64,000 nucleotides of DNA from Streptomyces camelliae (lineage in GTDB: Bacteria > Actinomycetota > Actinomycetes > Streptomycetales > Streptomycetaceae), in contig NZ_CP115300.1 in NCBI RefSeq assembly GCF_027625935.1, positions 3,286,001 to 3,350,000 on the forward strand, given 5' to 3'. Made by a program: the position numbers and the translations under genes. A model generated the notes under the pieces. It was not told the DNA's origin. It worked only from the letters and a program-made list of their open reading frames with translations, and ran no database searches. Positions 9,207-15,510 of the stretch are shown here, in pieces; positions within the stretch are counted from its first letter, which is position 1, and each line of letters starts with the position of its first letter.

Positions 9207-11201
9207 TCAACTCGCGGGATATGGCCATGGGTTGGGCAGACAGTGGATTCCGTCGTGGTCGAGGAACTTGGTCTGCTGCTGCATGACGGGGGCGAGTTCC
9301 CCCTCCTTCTGGCAGGTCACGTGGCCGTGGCCGAGCCGGTGGCCGACCTCATGGTTGATCAACATCTGCCGATAGGCGTAGATCTTGTCCCCGTATGTCA
9401 CGCTTCCCTGAGCCCACCTGTATGCATTGATCATCACTCGTTCGGTGGACGCCGAGTCACAGGAGACGTTGTCCTCCGTGGTGTCCAGTCCGGACTTGGC
9501 GCACCAGGCGGCGGTCGTGCCGGGGCTGGCCAGCGTGATCACGAAGTCGGGCTTGCCGGAGGAGATCCGCTCGAAGGTACGGGCCCCTCCGTGGGCCCAA
9601 CTGCGGTCGTCGTTCAGGGTCTTCTGCACGGCCTCCGCGAACAGCGTGCCGTCCAGGCCCAGCCCATGCTCCACGTCCACGCGGTAGGTGTACTTCCGTC
9701 CGCTGCCCGGCGCCTTGTCGAACCCGGGCACGGTGTCGAACTTCCCCGAGCCCTTCAGTGTCGCGCCGAGCGGGTACGTCCGGTTCATCGCCTGCTCGTA
9801 CGTCAGCGTCACCGGGCTCGCCGAGGCGGAGGGGGCCGGCTGTCCCGAGGCGCGCGCCTCACGGGCCTGGTCGGTGGCGGAGCGCGACTGTGCGGCGTGG
9901 TCCCGGCTCTCGGCCACCTGCCCGGCGACGACCACCGCGAGCACGGTCGTCACGGCGGCCGCGGCGACGCCGGTGAAAGCCCGCGTGCGCTGGCCTTGAC
10001 CGCTCGGCACTCCATGAGGGGCGGCCCCGTCGTCTTGCGGCCACGGGTCCATTGTGGCTGGTCGCGCCGTTCCCCGCGCCCCTTTCGGGGCGCCTGGGCC
10101 AGAGCGCTGCGTGGGCAGGTCGACGGGGGGCACGTCGCCGCCGTCCGCCTCGGTCCCCACGGCAGTCGCCATGTCCACCGGCTGCCCGTCGGTACGGCGC
10201 GGTCCACGCGCGCGGGGCGCGAAGACGTCGACATCGCCGAGGTCCGCACCGCCGCCGTGTCCGTCCCGGAAGGCGTCGAGGTACTCCTGCCGAGGCCCGC
10301 CCTGCGGCCCGCCCTGCCGCTGCCGGGGAAGCACGACACCAGGCCCGCCCCCGGCCCCGGCCCGCCCCGCGAACTCCCCCCAGCCTCCGCCGACTTCCCA
10401 CTGCTCGGGATGCCCGCCCCGCACGGGCACACCCCCAGCGGAGCCACCCTCCCGGAAACGGGGCACACCGCGCGCGGGGGTACCGTCAGCCGGCCGGGGC
10501 ACGCCATGCGCGGGCGTACCGTCGGGAAGACGGGGCATCCCATGCGCGGGCGTACCGTCGGGAAGACGGGGCATCCCGTGGGCGGGCGTACCGTCGGGAA
10601 GACGGGGCATCCCGTGGGCGGGCGTACCGTCCGGAAGGCGGGGCACCCCGTGGGCCGGCGTACCACCGGGAATGCGCGGTACCCCCTGTACGGGCGTACC
10701 GTCCGGGAGGCGGGGCATCCCGTGGGCCGGCGTACCGTCAGGGAACCTCGGCACCCCATGCGCAGGCGTCCCGTCGGGGAAGCGAGGCACACCGCGCGCA
10801 GGAGTGCCCGCGGCGAAACCCGGCACGCCGTGAGCGGGAGTGCCGTCAGCCGACCGGGGCACCCCTTGCGCGGGGGCGCCACCGGGAATGCGCGGCGCCC
10901 CCTGCATGGGCGTGCCGCCAGGAGTGCGCGGCGCCCCCTGCATCGGTGCACCACCAGGAATACGGGGCATCCCCTGCACGGGCGTGCCGTCCGGAGGTCG
11001 CCGCATCCCCTGCGCAGGCGCCCCGTCAGGCATCCGCGGTGCCCCGTGCCCCGGCGCCACCCACTCTGCCGCCTGCGTCCGCCGTTCCGCCCGGGCCCTC
11101 TGTTCCGGCTGTTCCCCCTGCTCCGGCTTCTGTGCGCGCCTCGCGGCTATGTCCGCGGTATCGGGCTTGGGGGCCGGGCCGCGGCGGCTGTGGCGTCCCA
11201 C
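9207..11201 (-). CDS. DUF3152 membrane-anchored metalloprotease-like protein
   Basis: The protein is 664 aa. Order: basic N-terminus; sixteen 12-residue repeats (57-248); a Gly/Asp-rich linker; one membrane span (AFTGVAAAAVTTVLAVVVAG, about residue 410); then an extracytoplasmic DUF3152 domain. This ends with HEVGHRLGHGH (617-627), a perfect HExxHxxGxxH zincin motif. Pairs of Cys in this domain fit an oxidised extracellular fold. A zinc peptidase is the natural reading, but activity is unproven for the family. It follows the alpha/beta hydrolase gene by 7 bases. A dispersed repeat copy lies inside the linker coding region. Confidence 0.85.
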   Translation of the reverse strand: MGRHSRRGPAPKPDTADIAARRAQKPEQGEQPEQRARAERRTQAAEWVAPGHGAPRMPDGAPAQGMRRPPDGTPVQGMPRIPGGAPMQGAPRTPGGTPMQGAPRIPGGAPAQGVPRSADGTPAHGVPGFAAGTPARGVPRFPDGTPAHGVPRFPDGTPAHGMPRLPDGTPVQGVPRIPGGTPAHGVPRLPDGTPAHGMPRLPDGTPAHGMPRLPDGTPAHGMPRLPDGTPAHGVPRPADGTPARGVPRFREGGSAGGVPVRGGHPEQWEVGGGWGEFAGRAGAGGGPGVVLPRQRQGGPQGGPRQEYLDAFRDGHGGGADLGDVDVFAPRARGPRRTDGQPVDMATAVGTEADGGDVPPVDLPTQRSGPGAPKGARGTARPATMDPWPQDDGAAPHGVPSGQGQRTRAFTGVAAAAVTTVLAVVVAGQVAESRDHAAQSRSATDQAREARASGQPAPSASASPVTLTYEQAMNRTYPLGATLKGSGKFDTVPGFDKAPGSGRKYTYRVDVEHGLGLDGTLFAEAVQKTLNDDRSWAHGGARTFERISSGKPDFVITLASPGTTAAWCAKSGLDTTEDNVSCDSASTERVMINAYRWAQGSVTYGDKIYAYRQMLINHEVGHRLGHGHVTCQKEGELAPVMQQQTKFLDHDGIHCLPNPWPYPAS
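10049..10095 (-). repeat. Streptomyces dispersed repeat inside a coding sequence
   Basis: Read on the minus strand this is GGGGCGCGGGGAACGGCGCG followed by ACCAGCCACAATGG, a version of the GGGGCGCGGGGnnCTGCGCGACCAGCC element that is scattered between genes in Streptomyces genomes. Here it lies in frame in the DUF3152 linker. Related copies are at 14257-14330 and 24943-25012. Confidence 0.65.
10458..11033 (-). repeat. Sixteen 36-bp in-frame repeats (12-aa units)
   Basis: The minus strand encodes sixteen consecutive 12-residue units of consensus (L/F/I)P(D/G)GTPAHG(V/M)PR. The middle units (about 10494-10640) are nearly identical at DNA level, which suggests recent expansion by slippage or unequal crossing-over. 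The resulting Pro/Gly-rich segment is probably an extended, flexible cytosolic arm. Confidence 0.92.
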
Positions 11202-11208
11202 GCCGGCC

Positions 11209-12186
11209 TCAGCTCCCCGCGCCGGGGGTGGTGACGGACGTGTCGGCCAGGAGTTCCCGGAATGCCCTGGCCACCACCTCCGGGTACTCCATCATCGCCA
11301 CGTGCCCGGCGTCCGGCAGGGACAGCAGACGGGAGTCACGGAAGGAGCGGGCGGCCTTGCGGGCCATACGGAAGCCGACGAGCTGGTCACGGCCGCCGTA
11401 GATGAGCAGGGTCGGCGCGAGGACGCGCTCGGCCTGGCGCCACAGCCCGTGCTGTCCGCCGAGCGTGTAGGCGTTGACGATCCCGCGCGCGGAGCGGGCC
11501 ATCGCGTCCCAGACGTACGGCAGCTGCAACCGCCGCTCCAGCTCCTCGACGGCGTGCTGGAACGCCTCGGGCGACACCCGCCCGGGGTCGCCGTAGCAGA
11601 GGGCCATGACCCCGCGCACCCGCTGCTCGGCCGTCCACTCGCGGGTGAGCCGGGTGAACAGGGCGGCGACACCGGGCACGCCGAGCAGGGCGGTCGGTGC
11701 CGCGGTGCGCTGGATGCGCAGCTCGGGCAGGGCGGGCGAGACGAGCGTGAGCGTACGGACGAGGTCGGGGCGTACGGCGGCCACGCGCGTGGTGACCGCG
11801 CCGCCCAGCGAGTTGCCGAAGAGGTGGACGGGGCCGCGGCCGGCCGCGTCGAGATAGCGGATCACCGCGCGCGCGTGCCCGGTGACGGAGTAGTCGCCGT
11901 CGTCCGGGGGCGGGGAGTCGCCGAAGCCCGGCAGGTCGAGCGCCTCGCTGTCGACGACGCCGTCCAGCTCGGCCATCAGCTCCGACCAGTTCTGCGAGGA
12001 ACCGCCGAGCCCGTGGACGTACAGCGCGGGCGGCAGGCCCTCGTGCGCGGGACGGCGGGAACGGATCGACAGGGTGACACCGGGCAGCCCCACGGACCGC
12101 AGCCGCTCGCCCTCACCGACCCGTACGGGCGCCACCTTCGGGAGCACGCTGGCGGCCGGCACGGACGGCGACTCGGTCGAAGACAT
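11209..12186 (-). CDS. Alpha/beta hydrolase
   Basis: This 325-aa alpha/beta-hydrolase has the oxyanion region YVHGLGGSSQNW, the nucleophile elbow GNSLGG, the acid in YGGRDQLVG and the histidine in DAGHVAMMEYPE, so the Ser-Asp-His triad is complete. The substrate cannot be read from sequence. It is the first gene of a two-gene operon with the DUF3152 gene (7-base gap) and is divergent from the small acidic protein gene. A 12-bp direct repeat TACGCGCGCGTG (12248-12259, 12271-12282) lies in its upstream region. Confidence 0.88.
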   Translation of the reverse strand: MSSTESPSVPAASVLPKVAPVRVGEGERLRSVGLPGVTLSIRSRRPAHEGLPPALYVHGLGGSSQNWSELMAELDGVVDSEALDLPGFGDSPPPDDGDYSVTGHARAVIRYLDAAGRGPVHLFGNSLGGAVTTRVAAVRPDLVRTLTLVSPALPELRIQRTAAPTALLGVPGVAALFTRLTREWTAEQRVRGVMALCYGDPGRVSPEAFQHAVEELERRLQLPYVWDAMARSARGIVNAYTLGGQHGLWRQAERVLAPTLLIYGGRDQLVGFRMARKAARSFRDSRLLSLPDAGHVAMMEYPEVVARAFRELLADTSVTTPGAGS

Positions 12187-12389
12187 GCGGCAATGTTACG
12201 AGGTGATCACGCCGAGGTTCGTGTGTTCGCCGTCACAGCGTGAGCCGTACGCGCGCGTGAGTGTCGCCGGTACGCGCGCGTGGGCGTCACGGCATGGCGT
12301 CCGGTTCTGCTCTCTCCTAGGCTCGTATCCAGGGCACCCACGTGTGGCCCCTGCCGCATCCAGGGACGCCCGTAGGAAGGGAGCCCACC

Positions 12390-12617
12390 ATGGCCCATGA
12401 CCCCACCGAGCCCGACACGGCCGACGACCTGGAGACCGAGACGGCGGCCTCGGAGATCGACGTCGAGGCCCCCGAGGTGGACGCGGCCGAGCAGCACACC
12501 GACATCTCGCCGGAGCAGGACGATCCCCTGGAGGAAGTCGACCAGGACCGCGGGAACGTGGCCGATCTGGTCGAACAGGCGCGTGTGGTCAGGCTCGACG
12601 AGGACGACTACCGCTGA
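12390..12617 (+). CDS. Small acidic protein of unknown function
   Basis: This 75-aa protein starts at ATG 12390 behind the ribosome site GGAAGGGAG. It is very rich in Asp/Glu (about one third), with few basic residues until the end ([15 protein letters not shown]). There is no membrane segment or recognisable domain. It has Streptomyces-like codon use and sits between divergent and co-oriented housekeeping genes. I do not assign a function. Confidence 0.7.
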   Translation: MAHDPTEPDTADDLETETAASEIDVEAPEVDAAEQHTDISPEQDDPLEEVDQDRGNVADLVEQARVVRLDEDDYR

Positions 12618-12773
12618 CGGCGGCGGACCCCCGGGCCCGTTCCGGAGGATGATCACGTCTTTCGTCACCGTCCGGTACATGAAATTCTGCGCTCGCACCG
12701 CGCACACCACGGTTACCGAAAAGTACGATGGCCGCGCGGCCGACACCGCATGTGGACGACTTTGGGAGGCGGC

Positions 12774-13415
12774 GTGACAGCCATCGAGCAAACTGAGGCG
12801 GCACGCCCACGTGGCACCCGTCTGCCGCGCCGAGCCCGGCGGAACCAGTTGCTGGGCGCCGCCCAGGAGGTTTTCGTCGCGCAGGGCTATCACGCGGCGG
12901 CGATGGACGACATCGCCGAGCGGGCCGGTGTGAGCAAGCCCGTGCTCTACCAGCACTTCCCGGGCAAGCTCGACCTGTACCTCGCACTGCTGGACCAGCA
13001 CTGCGAGTCGCTGATCCAGGCCGTGCGGACCGCGCTCGCGTCCACGACGGACAACAAGCAGCGCGTGCGCGCCACGATGGACGCCTATTTCGCCTACGTC
13101 GAGGACGACGGCGGCGCCTTCCGGCTGGTCTTCGAGTCGGACCTGACGAACGAGCCAGCGGTGCGCGAGCGCGTCGACAAGGTCACCAACGACTGCGCCG
13201 AGGCCATCTGCGACGTCATCGCCGAGGACACCGGCCTCTCGCGCGCGGAGTCGATGCTGCTGGCCTCCGGCCTCGGCGGACTCGCCCAGGTGGTGGCCCG
13301 CTCCTGGCTGCACAGCGACCGCAGCGTCCCGCGCGACCAGGCGGTGCAGCTGCTGACCTCGCTGGCCTGGCGGGGCATCGCAGGCTTCCCGCTGCACGGC
13401 ACCGAACACCACTGA
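12774..13415 (+). CDS. TetR-family transcriptional regulator
   Basis: This 213-aa regulator has an N-terminal helix-turn-helix with AMDDIAERAGVSKPVLYQHFPGKLDLY (roughly residues 40-66), the classical TetR signature, then an alpha-helical ligand/dimer domain. GTG 12774 is chosen because GGGAGG ends four bases before it; an upstream ATG at 12750 is the alternative. No ligand is evident. A TACGAT -10-like element lies at 12724. Confidence 0.88.
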   Translation: MTAIEQTEAARPRGTRLPRRARRNQLLGAAQEVFVAQGYHAAAMDDIAERAGVSKPVLYQHFPGKLDLYLALLDQHCESLIQAVRTALASTTDNKQRVRATMDAYFAYVEDDGGAFRLVFESDLTNEPAVRERVDKVTNDCAEAICDVIAEDTGLSRAESMLLASGLGGLAQVVARSWLHSDRSVPRDQAVQLLTSLAWRGIAGFPLHGTEHH

Positions 13416-13549
13416 CGGGCGTTTGTTCCCGGTCGCTGTTCGCTGATGGCGTGCCGACGCACAACGTATGCGTCCCCTCACCGGGCTAATGTGTGCTGCG
13501 TACGGCGCGGAAGATCGCGCACATCACTGACCGTCGGAGGGACATAGCC

Positions 13550-13777
13550 GTGGAGGTCAAGATCGGCGTGCAGTACGCGCCCCGCGAGATCGTGCTGGAG
13601 AGCGGTCTGAGCGTCGAGGAGGTCGAGCGCCTGGTGAACGACGCGCTGTCCGGGAAGACGCAGCTGCTGAGCCTCCAGGACGAGAAGGGCCGCAAGGTCC
13701 TGGTGCCGACGGACCGTCTGGCGTACGTGGAGATCGGCGAGCCGAGCGTCCGCAAGGTCGGGTTCGGCGCACTGTAG
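13550..13777 (+). CDS. DUF3107 family protein
   Basis: This 75-aa conserved actinobacterial protein (VEVKIGVQYAPREIVLESG...) matches the DUF3107 family. GTG 13550 is preceded by GGAGG at 13536-13540. The family is small, soluble and of unknown function, and is widely found near this TetR gene and the RNA helicase. A strong terminator follows 13 bases after the stop. Confidence 0.88.
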   Translation: MEVKIGVQYAPREIVLESGLSVEEVERLVNDALSGKTQLLSLQDEKGRKVLVPTDRLAYVEIGEPSVRKVGFGAL

Positions 13778-13790
13778 GCCGACGTAGTGA

Positions 13791-13825
13791 CAAGGGCCCG
13801 GCGGCACTCGGCCGCCGGGCCCTTG
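13791..13825 (+). terminator. Intrinsic terminator after the DUF3107 gene
   Basis: A perfect 14-bp stem (CAAGGGCCCGGCGG / CCGCCGGGCCCTTG) has a 7-base loop and is followed by TTCTTCCT. Confidence 0.9.
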
Positions 13826-13952
13826 TTCTTCCTGGGGACGTGCACACAGATGGAGCACAACTCCTGCACAGCGGAGGATTGCAGTCCGCAGGTCACGGGT
13901 ATGACGGGCTACGACCGTTCAAGGCAGACCGGCCGTGGGAGGGACCCCCGAC

Positions 13953-14219
13953 ATGATCCTGGAAGCACTCGCCTCCGCAGTGCTCGGTCTCGTCCTCGCG
14001 TGGGCGGCGGCGCACCGCCTCTCCCACCGGCTCCCGGCCCGCCCGCTGGTGTTCTCGACAGGCATCGCCGGAGCCCTCTTCGGCGACTTCGTCACCCACA
14101 CCGCCCTCGGCCCCGGCACCGCCTGGCTGAGCCTCCTGGGCGCCGCGGCCATCTCGGCGGCGTCCCTGTCCCTGCTCCTGCGGCCGGCGGGCAGAATCCG
14201 GCGATCAGCGACGGCGTAG
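13953..14219 (+). CDS. Small integral membrane protein
   Basis: This 88-aa protein starts at ATG 13953 behind GGGAGGG. It has about three hydrophobic segments (ILEALASAVLGLVLAWAAA, PLVFSTGIAGALFGDFVTH, AWLSLLGAAAISAASLSLLL) and a basic C-terminus. Family and function are not recognised. It is convergent with the ferritin-like gene. Confidence 0.72.
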   Translation: MILEALASAVLGLVLAWAAAHRLSHRLPARPLVFSTGIAGALFGDFVTHTALGPGTAWLSLLGAAAISAASLSLLLRPAGRIRRSATA

Positions 14220-14256
14220 CAACGGCGCCTTGCAGCCGGCTCAAGGGTCAACCCCC

Positions 14257-14330
14257 TAGGGGCGCGGGGCTGTGTTCCATGTGCGGCTTGGCCGCGTGGG
14301 CGCGACCAGCCGCCGCGGACCCGCAGCCGC
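14257..14330 (+). repeat. Streptomyces dispersed intergenic repeat
   Basis: CCTAGGGGCGCGGGGCTGTG, a short variable part ending GCGGCTTGGCCGCG, then GGCGCGACCAGCCGCCGCGG fills the gap between convergent genes. It is the longer version of the element at 10049-10095 and pairs with the copy at 24943-25012. The inner part can fold into a hairpin and may serve as a bidirectional terminator. Confidence 0.65.
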
Positions 14331-14360
14331 GCAACTCACCGCGCCCACCCCCACCGGGCG

Positions 14361-15098
14361 CTACGCGGCCAAGCCCAGCGCAGCCATTCGCTTCGTGTGC
14401 GCCTCGGTGATCCGCGAGAACATCCTCCCGACCTCCGCGAGATCGAACCCGTCGGCGACGCCCCCCACGAGCATCGTGGACAGCGCGTCCCGGTCCGCGA
14501 CCACCCGCTGGGACTGCGACAGCGCCTCGCCCATCAGCCGCCGCGCCCACAGCGCCAGCCGGCCGCCCACGCGCGGGTCGGCGTCGATCGCGGCCCGCAC
14601 CTTCTCCACCGCGAACCCGGCGTGCCCGGTGTCGTCGAGGACGGCGAGGACCAGCTCGCGCGTGTCGGAGTCGAGCCGTACCGCGACCTCGCGGTAGAAG
14701 TCGCTCGCGATCGAGTCGCCGACGTACGCCTTGACCAGGCCCTCCAGCCAGTCCGAGGGCGCGGTCTGCCGGTGGAAGCCGTCCAGGGCGGCGACGAACG
14801 GGTCCATGGCGGCGGTCGGCTCCTCGCCGATCTCGGTCAGCCGGTCCCGCAGGCGCTCGAAGTGGTGGAACTCGGCCGAGGCCATCTTCGCCAGCTCCGC
14901 CTTGTCCGCGAGGGTCGGCGCCAGCTTGGCGTCCTCCGCGAGCCGCTCGAACGCCGCCAGCTCCCCGTACGCGAGCGCGCCGAGCAGATCCACGACAGCG
15001 GCGCGGTACTGCGGGTCGGCGGAGGCCTGCGCCCAGTCCTTGGCAGCGATGCCCGTGGGTGCGACGGAGTCGTTCTCAGGCTTGTCAGAGCTAGTCAT
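14361..15098 (-). CDS. Ferritin-like domain protein
   Basis: This 245-aa predicted four-helix protein has ferritin-like metal-ligand motifs: YGELAAFERL, EFHHFERL about 35 residues later, and a C-terminal helix pair (DDTGHAGFAVEKV). It resembles the MiaE-like/ferritin-like proteins commonly found beside Streptomyces DEAD-box helicases. ATG 15098 (MTSSDKPEND) is chosen over an upstream frame to 15149. The substrate is unknown; oxidative tRNA or other hydroxylation chemistry would be only a guess. Confidence 0.8.
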   Translation of the reverse strand: MTSSDKPENDSVAPTGIAAKDWAQASADPQYRAAVVDLLGALAYGELAAFERLAEDAKLAPTLADKAELAKMASAEFHHFERLRDRLTEIGEEPTAAMDPFVAALDGFHRQTAPSDWLEGLVKAYVGDSIASDFYREVAVRLDSDTRELVLAVLDDTGHAGFAVEKVRAAIDADPRVGGRLALWARRLMGEALSQSQRVVADRDALSTMLVGGVADGFDLAEVGRMFSRITEAHTKRMAALGLAA

Positions 15099-15510
15099 GA
15101 GGCGCACAATAGCCCGCTCGCGGCACCCCCGAGGCGCCTGGCCGATCACTGTGACGACGACTACGTGACCAAATCGGCCATCGCATGTGCGCCGATCCGG
15201 GGTATGGTGGTAATGCGCCTGCTGAGTGCGTTGACGGTGTTCGACGCGTCCCGACAGGCCGCACGCATGAGGATGCCCGGTCGGTGGCCCGATCGGCTCC
15301 GACCCGACAGCCCTCCCTGGCCGTACGGCGCAGTACGTACGACGACCGGAGGGACACCCCTCAGCGGTACGAGCGCTAGAGCGTCGGCAGAGGTCCCGTG
15401 TCTTACGGCTTGCCCGAGTGGTTCGCCCGTACGGCAGCCGACGTCCCCGGCACGGTCAGACATGACCCCCGCGCTCGCCTCGCACCGCACCACACAGAAG
15501 AGGCAGCACC
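15099..15510 (+). promoter_or_regulatory. 412-bp upstream region of the RNA helicase gene
   Basis: There is no convincing gene. A -10-like TATGGT occurs at 15203-15208. If it is used, the helicase message has a leader of about 300 bases, long enough for autoregulatory RNA structure as known for some DEAD-box helicase genes. CCGGAGGGACACCCC (15349-15363) looks like a ribosome site, but the frame after it closes quickly. The in-frame stop nearest upstream of the helicase is TGA at 15463. Confidence 0.4.
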
